A DNA stretch of 64,000 bases from contig QANZ01014871.1 in assembly GCA_003254925.1 (NCBI GenBank), positions 268,361 to 332,360 of the forward strand. Direction: 5' to 3'. Position 1 is the stretch's first letter; every line of letters starts with the position of its first letter. This document shows, in pieces, positions 21,950 to 34,572 of this stretch. Origin of the DNA: Chamaecrista fasciculata. Its lineage: Eukaryota; Streptophyta; Magnoliopsida; Fabales; Fabaceae. The position numbers and the translations under genes were made by a program. The notes below the pieces were generated by a model. That model was not told the DNA's origin and did no database searches. It was given only the letters and a program-made list of their open reading frames with translations.

Positions 21950-22115
21950 CGGGTTTGAAACGAGAAATATGAGCATATTCAATAGTTAGGAACGAATGAT
22001 AAAACTTTTAAAAATTATTAAGGACCAAAGCAGAACAAAAAAAATATTAAGAATCACAATGAAACTTTGGATAAATATTAAGGACCAAAATAGGTTTTTT
22101 GTCCTAAATAAAATT
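21950..22115. repeat. Right arm of an inverted-repeat (GGACCAAA) element
   Basis: Holds ATTAAGGACCAAAGCAGAAC and ATTAAGGACCAAAATAGG, the outward-facing form of the GGTCC arm seen in the Mutator-like elements. No matching left arm in this orientation was found, so it is a fragment. Confidence 0.4.
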
Positions 22116-22138
22116 AGTTTGAAACTTAAGCTTTGGAT

Positions 22139-22786
22139 AGGGCTGTTCAAATCCAATCCGATCCAAACTCAACCGAACCAATCCAATTCAAATCGACCAA
22201 AACCGATCAAAACCGATTACATAATCAGTTGAATTGGATGCAAGATGATGAAAACCGATTGGTTTGGTTTGGATGGATTTGAAAACCAAAAACTGACTGT
22301 ACCAAACCGAACCATATTACTATTTTAATTAAATATTATATATGCATATATATTAAATAAAAATATATTTCCTTACCTCTAAGTGCCTAACCCTAATTAT
22401 CTAATTCATTTTCTTTTCTTCTTGTAGGCTGCAAATCTGTCGCCATATACCATAAAATTAGGGATTGTATGTTGTGTATTTTATTTTTTTGAATTTTTAT
22501 TAGATTATATTTAGGGATTGGCATATATTTACTAGCATATATTTAGGGATTGACATATATTTACTGGATTGTCGTCCTTCTATTTTTTTTTTGAATTTTT
22601 ATGATTTTTTTACTTTTTAAATTTTGATCTTAATAATTAACAAAGGAAACCGATTAACCGATCGGTTTAGATTGGTTCGGTTGGTCTAAAATAATTGGAT
22701 TAATTGGATGACTTTCGTTATCATCCTATCCGTTCGGTTTAGTTGAAAAAATGTCGAAACCGATCTAAACCGAAATTTGAATACCC
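22139..22786. mobile_element. hAT-like element with AACCGA-rich ends
   Basis: Left end AGGGCTGTTCAAATCCAATC; right end, reversed, GGGGTATTCAAATTTCGG. Subterminal DNA repeats ACCGAT/AACCGA words (22160-22320 and 22645-22780). TTGGAT occurs directly on both sides, a possible part of an 8-bp duplication. Inside is a duplicated TATATTTAGGGATTG-CATATATTTACT segment (about 22505-22570). No coding capacity. Confidence 0.55.
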
Positions 22787-23244
22787 CTTGGATTATTACG
22801 GGGCTATGGGCTAGCTAGCCATAATTATGTTTGCTTACAATATTTCCTTTTTAGTCTTCATTTTACATATTTTCCTCAAAAAATACAAAAAAGTCACGAT
22901 AACAATACAAAGCTTTGATCGCGAATCTTTTGGAGCTTGCGAAATAACTATCGTAAAATAAGCTCACGAGAAAATAATGAGGAATTATTTCACGATATAA
23001 TTTGATCAATTCGAAGGGCATATGTGTCAATTTGCCAAAGCGAAGCAGATATAATATTGAGAAGAATGAATATATGTGGTAACGGTTTTTTCCAATGATC
23101 AAATGGAAATTTCCAAAATATGTTTTGCCTTCTTCACCACGTTGCCTTTTGCTTCTGCTTCTGAACTTTTTCTCTTCGATCTCTGATGAGACTCGCCTCA
23201 ATCTCACTGAACAAATCTCGAATCGAAGCTTAGAGGGGAAGACG

Positions 23245-26200
23245 ATGGCACAGTTCGCGACTCAGAGTAGCTTGAAATTGCTGTTCAATGGGGAGGGAGT
23301 GTCGTCTCTTTTAGAGCAGAAGGATCCATTTCACTGGAAATCGAGATCCATTCAGACTCGCAAGCGAAGGCTAAGGTATATGGCTTCTTCTTCTTCTTCT
23401 GCTGCTGGAATTTACTTTCCGTCGTCGACGTCTCTCAGTGGCAAATCAAGCCGTTGCAATGCCGAGGCACGACCCTCTGACTGTGTTTATGAGGACGATG
23501 ATTCTGATGATGAGTTTGATAACGATAATCTGGCTTGTTTCAGAGGCTTGGTGCTTGATGTATCGTACAGGTCACTTTTCCCCCATTATTATTGTTTTGT
23601 TCTTGTCTACTGTTCTGCTTGGGATTCTGTACTTCTCTTCTTCAGTGATCAGCTTTATAATGTGAATTCGAGAAATCCATTTGGTTATTAGTACTTTAGT
23701 TCATGTTCATGTGATCAGGTATTTGATTCTGCTGATTTGTGTAATATTCTGCTGCTGCTTAATGATTCTGAACTTTTCCAGTTGGTTTTGATCACTTGAC
23801 TACCTATTAGGCTGTTACATTCTCTAGGCTAAGCACACTCCAGAATTTCATAGTATGAAAATCTTAGACATATGAGATTTATTGTGATGCGTTGTATTGT
23901 CGGAACTTAGGATTTGATAAACGAAAATAGGACTAGCACCTTACCTTAGTTCTTCGGTTGAGCTGCTGAGGCTGATTGGTTGAGTAATTCGGTTGAAATG
24001 TCACATGAGTAGCCCTGCAAAAGAGACTTTGACAAGAGTTTAGAGAGGAATGAGTAGCTAAGCTGACTTCAGGCTAACATTGAAATATTTATAGAGGAAG
24101 AAGGCCAACGGGCTACCAAAATCCCAGGGATATGGACCCCAAAATCTTGAAGTCGTGTGGTTTACCTGGTCAAGGTAGGTGAGCGACCCTAGGGCTCTAA
24201 AGGGCTGGTGAGCGACCCTAGGTCTTGAGGGGCTGGCGAGCGAGCTGCCTAAATGTGTGTATATTAGGATTGATGATACTGCTTCCTTTAGTTTAGGGGA
24301 CTCTCCCATAGAAAGAACATTGGAAGCGATCATATAGTTAGGTTGCCTGGGATTGTTGTGAACTTTTTGTTCATTTTGAAATAACATTTTTTTCCCCTCA
24401 TACTAGGGTTCTCTAAGAGAAAGAAACATTTTGGCCAATTTTTTTCAAATGTTCTATCAAATTACATGAAGAGACACATATAGCTATAAAGATAAATGAT
24501 TTTATGGTATTCAATGGTTTTATCTTCAACATAACAACTTTTTACTTCTACTTTTAAGAAACACTAGTTTTTTGCTTGCCTCTCATTAGAAAAATTGTCT
24601 TCTACAAATCAGAAGTAGCTTATATTCTTACAAGCTTGACCAAATACTTCAAAATTAAAAACCAAAACAATTACTTTTCTTTTTTATTAAAAAAGTAGTA
24701 GTTTCTTCTTTCAAAGAAGCTTTGCCAAACAGGGGGTTAGATGATATAAGCAAGAGAATGTTTTGGAAGCTTTATGTCATCATATGGTAATGAAGAAGAT
24801 GAAAATGATATATTTTGGATTCAAAAAGATGTAATAGTAGTTCTATTTTGCATAATGACTTAAAAACTGCTAAGGCTATAAAGGTCGTGGATGTGATTCC
24901 TAATCTGTACAAATAATTTTTGAGTATTTGACTTATTGATTACTCTGTTTTCAGTGCTATTTTTATGTTGGCTATATTTATGGTGGGGATTTCCTTAAGG
25001 TTTTCATTATTAATTCTTCACGTATTTTATTATTGAATGTGAGTACATTATGAGAATATGTTTTGGTTGTAAAATTGATGTGTAGTTTTAAAATAGTTTC
25101 AGGGGTTATTTCTTCCTAATCTTTCTTTAGATTTATCATTGGTAAAATAGTGTTCATCACCAGTGTTGTCTGTTGAGGTGTATGTGGATAGATATTGTGA
25201 AGTTTGTAACGTCTGATTCTTTCTTTTATAGTCACCAAAATATCAACAGACCTGCTCAGTTCAGTTGTTTGCTTATGGTTCTGACTGCTTCCGTCCTCCT
25301 CCAGGCCAGTCAACGTTGTAGGCTGGAAACGTGCTATATGTTTGGAGTTTATGGAGAAGGTGAGATTTAATTACCACCTTAAACATTTATTTATTTATTT
25401 ATTGTTATGCTAATTATATTAAAACATGTTACTATATTTCTCAATTCAGGCTGACGTTCTAGAGTATTATGATCAGACTGTGAGCTCTCCTAATGGATCT
25501 TTCTACATACCAGCTGTGTTAAGGGTATGTACTCAGTTTTGATCTGTATTTACTGTTTTTTCTGACCTTTCATCATAATTTTAGTAACGCCGTTGTTTCT
25601 TCACCTACAGGTTCCTTATTTACTTCAAGTTGTTAAAAGAAGGATAATAAAGAACAATCTTAGCCGGAAAAATATATTATTTCGGGACAATTACACTTGT
25701 CAGTAAGTAATATGTTTTTAACTGTTCCTTGGTTTTCTTTCAGTGAAGTCTTTCTCAGAAATTAACAAATGCCTTGTCCAAAAGAAAAAAAAAAATTAAC
25801 AAATGCCTAGAGTGATGCAATGGTGATAATATTGCCATTGTAAACATTTTTATGAGGTTAGTTTATTATTAAGATATAGTGCCTGACGCTGACAATAATC
25901 CCCTTTTCCACAGGTATTGCTCTTCGCGTGAGAATTTGACCATTGACCATGTAGTGCCTACAGCTCTGGGTGGAGAATGGAAATGGGAAAATCTAGTAAG
26001 ACAATTTGTTAGATATATATACATATATTGTGAGTAGAACAAATAACATAACTATCCTGTCATTCATATATGGTAATCAAATCTTACTTCTTCAGAGCCT
26101 CAGGCTTAGATTGAGTTATTTGTGAGCTGAAGAATAAAAATTCATATTACAAGACGGTTGGAGATAGTTTCAGAGAATGAATAGGGAAGATAGACTAAGA

Positions 26201-26873
26201 CACAATAATACCATAACCATCAATAACACAGTGATTTAAGGAGTGTTGCTTTGTCTCATCTTGGTAACTAAACCTTAGAAAAGCACAAAGTAAAATGGTA
26301 GATCAGTTAAGAATTTCAAATTTTGAGTATGTTTCATATCCACATCAACTTTCTTTACCGCCATGAAGCATTAATTTCAAGAGGAGGCAAGTGGAACCTT
26401 AGTTTATGGAACGAAGGAGAGACAGGTAGAAGATTTGTGTTAGACTTAGTCTTAAGTCCATCTCTACGTATCAACTTATTATACAGTATTTCCTGTAAAC
26501 AGGTTACTGCTTGCTACAAATGCAACTCAAAGAAAGGGCAAAAGACTTTAGAGGAAGCAAAAATGAAGCTGATTAAGGTCCCAAAGGTACTGCTTACTTC
26601 ACTAGCTACAATTGAACTTGGTTTAGAATTGCCCAAACATCTTACAGTTCAAACATACCATCTATTTCAAGATATTTGTGTTGCAACTTTTCCATTTTCA
26701 CCGTTATATATATTGATGAAGAAGATTTTTACTGCTGTTGAGCGCAGGCCCCAAAGGACTATGACATCCTTGCAATACCATTAACAAGTGCAGCTCTGAG
26801 AATGCTGACAATAAGAAAGGGAACCCCGGAAGAATGGCGTCAGTATCTGTCGAGGTCCTCTACAGACCCATGA
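23245..26873 (+). CDS. HNH endonuclease domain protein, probably organelle-targeted
   Basis: Seven exons: 23245-23570, 25305-25359, 25450-25524, 25611-25702, 25914-25995, 26503-26586 and 26748-26873, all GT-AG, in frame, 279 residues. The N-terminal ~75 residues are rich in Ser/Arg and poor in acid, like a transit peptide, followed by an acidic stretch (EDDDSDDEFDND). The domain is a plant HNH fold: CQYC (182-185), TIDHVVPTALGGEWKWENL with Asp194-His195 and Asn209, then ACYKCNSKKG (214-221), giving two zinc-binding CxxC pairs and the metal-binding His/Asn core. The family is conserved in plants and resembles cyanobacterial McrA/HNH proteins; substrate unknown. Start chosen at 23245 because the longer in-frame ORF (Met at 23095) begins with untypical sequence. 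Intron 1 is 1.7 kb. Confidence 0.92.
24178..24243. repeat. Short tandem repeat in intron 1 of the HNH gene
   Basis: GGTGAGCGACCCTAGG occurs at 24178 and 24207, with a degenerate third copy (GGCGAGCGAG) at 24234, period about 29 bp. The GC-rich stretch 23920-24260 differs from the surrounding AT-rich intron and may be an old insertion of unknown class. Confidence 0.45.
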
Positions 26874-28638
26874 CTTTTATCTTTGGTCACCAAAGTAAAT
26901 AAAACAAAAATTCTTCATTGGTATATATAAGGTCATATATTAGCTTGAATGTAAAAAAGGAAAGAGAAGAAAGAGAGTCATTGCAAACTCTGCTCTTCAA
27001 TCTCAAGAATCGTGGAAAACATGTGTATAGTAGCGTTGTAATCATTCAAAATGATGTACAGAATCTACATAAGAAAAATCTATAATTGTGATTGCATGAC
27101 CATTAGGTATGGACGTTAATGGAATGCCTGAAATTGTGAGTGTGGGGCTAAGTTGCTGCACATGTTAGTGTTGCTTAATGCTTACATCAACTAATGCCAA
27201 CCTTGATAGAATCGAATATCTTGTACATGCATACCAATAGGCACTGAATAGAATGCTACTTATACAATGATTTCAGCATTATTAATTTATAATTCTGGCT
27301 AAGCAATGATAATTTAGCACAAGAATGTGAATTATTAGCTTCAAAATTCAAGGCATTTTGGCTTGGTGCTTCATTCCATTTATTTAATGAGGGTCGTGAA
27401 TTCATTCATTTGTTCAAGAAAGGCTCAAGGGCCAAAACAATTTGATGGCAAAGAACGAAAGTCAAGACACTCAAGCAGAACTCCACAGAGAGGAAGTTTC
27501 ACCCAACAAATACATCAATTTTCCTAAAAAAAAAACACCATTACTAGCAATAGACCTTAAAATACAAGGAAAAAACAACTTTCAGATCTTGACAAACACG
27601 CTCAACGCCTTTCCACCACTTTAAGAGATAAGAGGTTTGATATTTTTCTCAATATTAACTTATTGTAATATGAAGGAAGAGTAGTTGTCCAAGCACAAAG
27701 TCCAAAATAACAATAAACATTACATTTTATCAAAAGATGAAGCCGAACCTTTCCTAAAAAAGACAAAAAGATGAATTAGAAGGATAAAGAAAAGAGAGTA
27801 AAGGCTCCAGATATGACTCTAATGTACACTATAAAGATTGTAATTTTTTTAAAATAGGCTTAATTAATCATTGTTTAGAGAAAAAAAAATGGCACTCGTT
27901 TAAGTTGATACTCTTAAAGGTTAGGAACTCAAACACTCTCCTTACATACTATTTTTAGGGTGAAATACATTTCTGATTTTTTTTTTTGGTAAGTAAAAGT
28001 TTAAGTGAGTTGAGGCTTAAGGCTCACTAAGGACACGACATGATTAATTTATGATTTCGTATATATATAATAGTCTAGGGAAATCCATTTTGATATTTCG
28101 AAATTTAAAAAGCTTTCAATTAAATGTTGAACTTTGTGGACGTGAGAGTCACATGCTTCATATTTGTCAAAAATGGAAATTTTGCAAATTTAATTTATTG
28201 AAAATGCTTTTCATTTGTGCAAGGATGAGGCTAGCTAGGGCTTATGTACACTACTATTTTTAGTATTTTAGCTAGGGACTTTGATACATTTTTTGATATG
28301 TGAAGAGATTAACTTTTGTAAAAGGGGCTGATTTATTTGGATTAAAGAAATTGGGTGAATAATTTCATGCTTGGCTTTAGGCGGAAGTGAATGACTTTTT
28401 TTAACATATGAATACTAACAAATAGAATAATCCTAATTGTTGAAGAACCGTAATTTCGATCGACTATCTTGCAGAATTTTAGTTGAATTGAAGTAGATAA
28501 GAGCTAAATATTCAATTTACAAACAATCGAATGGACTAATTCAATATAATAGGGGTATAAATTGGCCATTTTAGCAAAAACAGTAAACAAACACATCACT
28601 TTTCCAATTTAAATTTCGGCGTTGAGGAAGTGTTAACA
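26874..28638. other. Intergenic DNA, no supported gene
   Basis: AT-rich. Short ORFs (for example at 27442 and 28051) show no domain and no codon bias. No clear repeat was recognised. Confidence 0.5.
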
Positions 28639-28652
28639 CAAAGTACCAACTT

Positions 28653-29371
28653 GATTAGCTAACCCGTCCCTTTATGGTTCAGTCACTGTTCTCAGAACCG
28701 AATCGGATAGAGACAATCATTTGGTTCACGATTTGATTGGTTTAATCGGTTAAATCATCGGTCGGACCGGATGACGCAATAAATAATTATTTTTAATATA
28801 TTAAATATAAACACTCTATATATTTTTGTTTGTGGTTTAAGAGATGCATTTAATTTATTACTAAATACATTTCTTCATCTAAATAATATAATTTTTATCT
28901 CTACTACTAGAGATTATAGATTAAATGCATTTTTTCAAGCAAGTAAATGGACTTAATGCATCTTAAACAAGATCTCATAAGTCATAAATTCATAATAATT
29001 AATTAAATTCAACATTTCAACCCTCAAATTTCAAGTTCAACACAAAATAGAAGAAGATGACCAAATAAGAGAATGAATAGAGAGCATAAGCAAAAATAAA
29101 AACTAAAAAAAAAATAAATAAAAAATAAAAAAATAGTTGGACCACCGGTTCGGTCCAACGATTGGACCCCGGTTCGCCGGTTCTGTTCGGTCCAATCCGG
29201 TCCAATTGACAATTTGATTATTTTGGTCGAACCGACTCGCTTTCACATTCGGTTGACGGTCAGACCGGTTGGACCGTCTGGTCCGATTCTGATAACACTG
29301 GGTTCAGTGCTCAAATTAGACTTATAAGGGCACGGGTTCGAATGCTGGTACCTTCTTTTTCTTCTTAATTC
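28653..29371 (+). mobile_element. Short SINE split by a hAT MITE
   Basis: The outer flanks carry a perfect 14-bp duplication, CAAAGTACCAACTT (28639-28652 and 29372-29385). Removing the inner MITE (28684-29300) and one copy of its duplication leaves about 94 bp. That remainder has a box-A-like TTAGCTAACCCG near its start, box-B-like GGGTTCGAATGC near 29333, and a T-rich tail. This is a small tRNA-like retroposon, older than the MITE inside it. Confidence 0.7.
28684..29300. mobile_element. hAT MITE (AACCGG family) nested in a SINE
   Basis: Left end CACTGTTCTCAGAACCG; right end, reversed, CAGTGTTATCAGAATCGG. The perfect 8-bp duplication GGTTCAGT (28676-28683 and 29301-29308) identifies a hAT. 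Subterminal CGGTC/GACCG words match the element at 18593-19080. The core is AT-rich and non-coding. Confidence 0.88.
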
Positions 29372-29435
29372 CAAAGTACCAACTTCCAAATTAGAGGTGT
29401 TGGAAGTTGGAACATATATTATCAGTCTATTATTA

Positions 29436-29973
29436 GGTTAAATTACATTTTGGTATCATGTGGTTAAAAAGTGACACTTTGGTACCTTGTGGTATTTTCC
29501 GTTAACACTTTGGTACTTTTTGGAGTTATTTTGTAATTTTAATCGTAACAAATTTTGCAAAAATTACATATTGACCCTCAATATTTTCAGAAAATTACAA
29601 GTAGGTCCTTGGGTACATATTATCTAGGGACTAAAATGAAAACTATAAAAAAAATTTTGGGTTCAAAACAAAATTTTTAAAAATATAGGACAAAAGATAG
29701 AATTACAAAACAGTCCCAATTTTTTTTTTTATATTTTTCATTTTAGTCCCTAGATAATATGTATCCAGGGACCTTTTGTAATTTTCTAAAAACATTGGTG
29801 GTCAATATATAATTTTTGCAAAATTTGTTATGGTTAAAATTATAAAATAGCTCCAAAAGGGTACCAAAGTGTTAACAGAGAATACCACAGGGTACCAAAG
29901 TGTCACTTTTTAAACCACATGGTACCAAAGTGAAATATGACCAAATCACAGAGTACCAAAGTGTAATTTATCC
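29436..29973. mobile_element. Mutator-like inverted-repeat MITE
   Basis: Ends GGTTAAATTACATTTTGGTA and, reversed, GGATAAATTACACTTTGGTA. Each arm carries several TTTGGTACC words spaced by GTGGT/TTAACA. Flanks CTATTATTA (29427-29435) and TTATTATTA (29974-29982) match at 8 of 9. Inner parts (AAATTTTGCAAAAATTACAT, GTCCCTAGATAATATGTA) continue the inverted repeat to near the centre, so the transcript could fold into one long hairpin. Confidence 0.8.
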
Positions 29974-29982
29974 TTATTATTA

Positions 29983-32918
29983 TGTCACACATCAATTATA
30001 TAATAATTAAGTTTAAAATTAGATAAATAGACTAATATTAATAATAGAAAATTTGTGATGGACGAAATTAAAAAAAAAAAAAAAGTTAAGAGTGGCCATT
30101 CTTTAAAAATACTAGTGTGTGACTAAATGTAAAGATAATTTAAGGCATCATCTAAGCAGAGCCTTGAAATTACTAGCAAGCATGAATGATTAAGATGTGA
30201 ATGAAGTGGAGAGTGGGAAAATGGCAAGAACATTAAAATGTGGGGAGGAGAGAAATATGGAAATGAATATATATGGAGGTTCTCATCATGTTTGACGTTT
30301 CAGCGGATTAATTCATGGATAAAATCGAATCCACCCTTTCAATTCCAACATGTTCTTGATAGGGACAGACAAGGATATATTCATATATATGTTGGGGTAC
30401 CACAGTTTAATTTGCTTTACCAGATTCATCTTCATTCATATTTCATACCATATCCTGATCACATTCAGATTAAATTCAATGGCACTACTGAACTCTCCCA
30501 TATCGTTACATTATATAAATTGATTTTAAGATTTGTGATACCAATATTATTACTTGATTCAGAGGATAGAGATCAGTTCGGGTTCTTTCAAAGAATTTTT
30601 TACATATATAAAAATTTGAATATGAAAATGATATTATGTTAATTTAGTCATTAATATTAAAATAAATTTGGACATAGGAATATTGAAAGGAGTTCTATTT
30701 GAAAGAGACCAAATTGATGATAACGATCTTTGAAGGATTAAATTGAAAGTCGTTTTATCTACTGAGGAATAAAATTTAGTTTTTCTCTCTAAAATAATAC
30801 GAAACTGATCACCCAGTCAATAATAATATTCTTACATGCATTAATTTTAGTCCTTTTTTTCCCTGTTCAATTGAATTTGAATTTTTAGATATGTGAGTCT
30901 CACTCACTCCCACTTAAGCAATGAATACAATTAATAATAGTACGCTCTCACTGCATTATATATATATATTATTATGTTATGTCCCTTTTATTTTAACTAT
31001 TTCAAGGTGGTGAGGGACATAGACACCAGAGCTGCTCTCAGCCAAGAGAGAGAGAGAATTAGAGAAAGGGAATGCAAGTGTGAAAGTACAAATTGATGAA
31101 ACAAGGTGCAGAGCATAACAATGACTGGAGCTTGAAGAAAACGTACACACACTGTGCAATGTGTGTATGTGTGGTCACTTGCACTTACACAGAAACCATG
31201 CCTTACCTTCTCATCCTTCATTTTCAGCTACTTGGCTAGCTACGTAGTCAGTTCACCCACCAACACCATATATACATGCTTATTAGCTACTTGTTTCACT
31301 CAATATATTTGCATATATATATATATAGTGGTCATTTATTAAGCAGTGAGGAGGGTTCACAGGTGAAGGATACAAGATTATTGGGTATTATTTTTGGTGT
31401 TTGATTAGAGATTATTGGAGACATTTGATATTGACTTGCATAACATGCATCATCATGGCTTTAATTCCTTAATTCATTATATTGGATTAAATTATGGGTC
31501 AAAACTCTATTTACACTAAAAATTTTCAAATAAAATTTGATTCAACTTTTAAGATTAAAACATAGTTTTAAGTTTTCTATAAATATTTTTCATTGGAGAC
31601 AATCTTATGTCAAATATTAAATATAAACATTTTTTAGCCGGTATTCGAATCTATGTTGAATTATTAACCATATTGTGAGAGAATAACTCTCTGCATTAGA
31701 CACAACTCCTTTTGATACATAGTTTTAACTTTTAACTTCTATAACCTCATATAATTAATAGGTGTGAGAATTGTGAGTATAGTGAGTGAGAAAGGGACTA
31801 AATTGAAAGGCTGATTTGGGTATATGTAACAAACAAGGCCGAGGGAGTGAGGACAAATGGCTACAGAAAAGTGCCATAATTCTAGGGTTGATGGCTATGT
31901 TTGCATCCCCACAGCAAACTCTCAAAATTAAACAACACTACTCTTTCATTATCTAATATTCATTTTCAAGTTTATTACTCATGTCCCATCATTGACCCAC
32001 TAACACCTTCATCATGCACGCATATGCATCTATTGTTGATGGATATACGCTTTGTTTTGATCTCTTCTTCTTATTCTCAAACATTCACAAATCCATATCA
32101 TATATATAAGTGGGGAATGGGTCACTGATCTTTGTCATCAATTCTACAAGCATTCATTTAATGATTGTAAATTGGAAAAAGAAATTGCAGAAAGGCCCCA
32201 TTAATTTTTGGCCACTTGCAGATAATTTTCAAAATTAACAAGTGAGTCCCTAAAATTTCATACTACTTTAGTTTGTGAGTCGTCTATTTGTTTACTATTT
32301 TCCTAATGATGTATAATATGGAATATATTATTTGCACTTAAAATAATTTTTTTAATTATTATCACTCATATATATATATTTGTGATCAAGTCATTTGATT
32401 CATCTAGTTGAACCGATTAATTTATGACTCGATAATCTATCTATCTTATTCAATGACTAGTTTCATATCTAAAATATTTGAAAACAAATATACAGAGCTG
32501 TTTTCTAATAAATAAATTCTTGTGGTACACATATTTTCACTCATAATTTGAAATTATAAATTATACCGTCTTCTTCATAATATATATCTCTTCTTTCTTG
32601 ATGTCGATGTCAAGGTTGAAAAGTACTTTTGGAGTTTTTGGGTGGAATGGTGGACGATGTGTAGTAATCCCAAATTATAGATAAGTGTAGTATATGTCAA
32701 TCTATTAAATAAATTTAATTGTATAAATATATATAATTTTAATTATATTGAATGCTAGAGTGGCATGCATTAACACTAGGAGGGGTTTGTAATTCTATTT
32801 TCAAAAAGAAGTGAGTACATTTCCACTTAACGTAATCACAAACACTTGCTGTTTTAAGCAGCATAGTTAGTAACGTATCTCAGTCATACTACAAATTAAT
32901 TTGTCTCACTTACCTACT

Positions 32919-32957
<39 letters not shown>

Positions 32958-33180
32958 GTTTCATCACAATTTATTTTGTACCACAATCCAACCTGCACAA
33001 ACTTATAAATGTGAGAGCATTTTCGATGAATATCAAATATTAAATATACATATTGTTTTTAGAGAATCTGAAAACTGAATGCACACTGCTATATAATCAG
33101 ACTCTGTATTGCTGTTTCTATAGCAGTCCTCGAAAAGCAGACTTCGTTATGAGGCCTTACCAAAGTGCTTTAGGCTACTT
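29983..33180. other. Long intergenic stretch without supported gene
   Basis: AT-rich DNA with (TA)n tracts (30957-30970, 31313-31327, 32921-32950). ORFs such as the 134-codon frame at 30238-30642 lack recognisable domains and normal codon use. I found no RNA gene. Confidence 0.45.
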
Positions 33181-33189
33181 TAGAAAAAT

Positions 33190-33708
33190 TGTCAAATCTC
33201 ATTTTAGTCCTCGAATTATAGGATGAATTTTATTTTGCTACTGAATTTTTTTTTAGATTTTGATCCTCAAACTTTTCTTTTCATTCCACCCTTAGTCAAA
33301 AATATAATTTTGTCTGATTTTTATGGCTATATATCTCTAACCTCCGCAATAGATATGAGTGATTTCTCTTACATTCGTATGAGTAGTAGAAAGAGAGAAA
33401 AAATCATTCTTAGTCACAAATTAGAGATAAACTTATAGTTTTTGTTATTTTTCAAGAAAGAATTTTTTGTCTGTACCAACTCACTTGTTAGAACACATAT
33501 GAGAGGAAAATCAACCAAGTTAGTTGTCCAGCTCAAATAATAAAAATCAAACGAAATGATGTTTTGAAATAAAAGTTCAACAAATGAGAAAGTTTGATCA
33601 TTAAAATAGAACAAAAAACAAGTTAAGGACTAAAACGGAACAAAGTTTCTTTTGAAGACTCATACAAAGTTCACTCTAAACTTTGAGGACCAAAATAAAA
33701 TTTTGACC
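33190..33708. mobile_element. Inverted-repeat element, possibly Mutator type
   Basis: Left end TGTCAAATCTCATTTTAGTC; right end, reversed, GGTCAAAATTTTATTTTGG followed by TCCTCAAA. Arms face inward with TTTTRGTCCTC words. Flanks TAGAAAAAT and TTGAAAAAA agree at 7 of 9, so the target duplication is only suggestive. Confidence 0.5.
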
Positions 33709-34572
33709 TTGAAAAAACAAACCAATTACAAGTTGTAACTAATTTGAGAAAACTAATAGTTTACTCTTAAAATTTAAAGACTTGTTTAGTTTTACCACTT
33801 GAGTATATTTTGCAGATATTTAAGTTTTAGTATTTAATATTTTGGTCAAGTTTTGTTCTTATTGATCTAATTACTAGTGTGGATATAAAATGAATCGGTT
33901 TTACATTTATAATTCTAAATAAATAATATTATCACAAATAATGTAACTGTTGAGACATTTGTAAAATATAAAGATCGGTTTAAAAAGTTAAAATATAAAG
34001 AACTATATTAAAATTTAGATAAAGTATAAGATTAAAATTTAAGTCTTTACACTTCCAAAAAAATTGTCTTTACAAAGTTGCTATCTTAATCCAAACTTTG
34101 TTATTTATTTGTTTTAGGTAAAAAAATATATAATTAAATAAAATACCTAATATAAGTGCTAATGATTGATCGTATATCTCTCTTATAAAATGAATGTTAT
34201 GTTTTTAGAGGAATAACTTTCTCTATAATACCTTGTAACTTTAGATTATGATTGAAAATAACGGACATATATTTTTTTAAAAAAACATATATTTCAAATG
34301 TCTGGCTCATTTAAATATGGGAAATGATGTTTTTTTTTAATATATATACACACATTCATAACTCACGTATTCAAAAACAAGAAAAGCTTGTGATTAAACA
34401 AATCTATCCATTTCCTATTAATTTATCAGTTTACTCACTCCAGTAATTTTCTTCTTCTTATACCAGAGACAAAAGAATTTATGAGTCAACTTTATTTACA
34501 TGCCAAATGAAGAAATTAACAGAGTAACAAACAAAAAAAAAGAGTAGGAAAACAGAGAGAATAATATATATA

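Noticed and set aside
29436-29973. MicroRNA precursor
   Set aside because: The long hairpin is a transposon inverted repeat. No known plant microRNA sequence was recognised in it or elsewhere in the window.
30238-30642. 134-codon ORF
   Set aside because: No domain, no homologous feature recognised, and AT-rich composition like the surroundings. Possibly chance.
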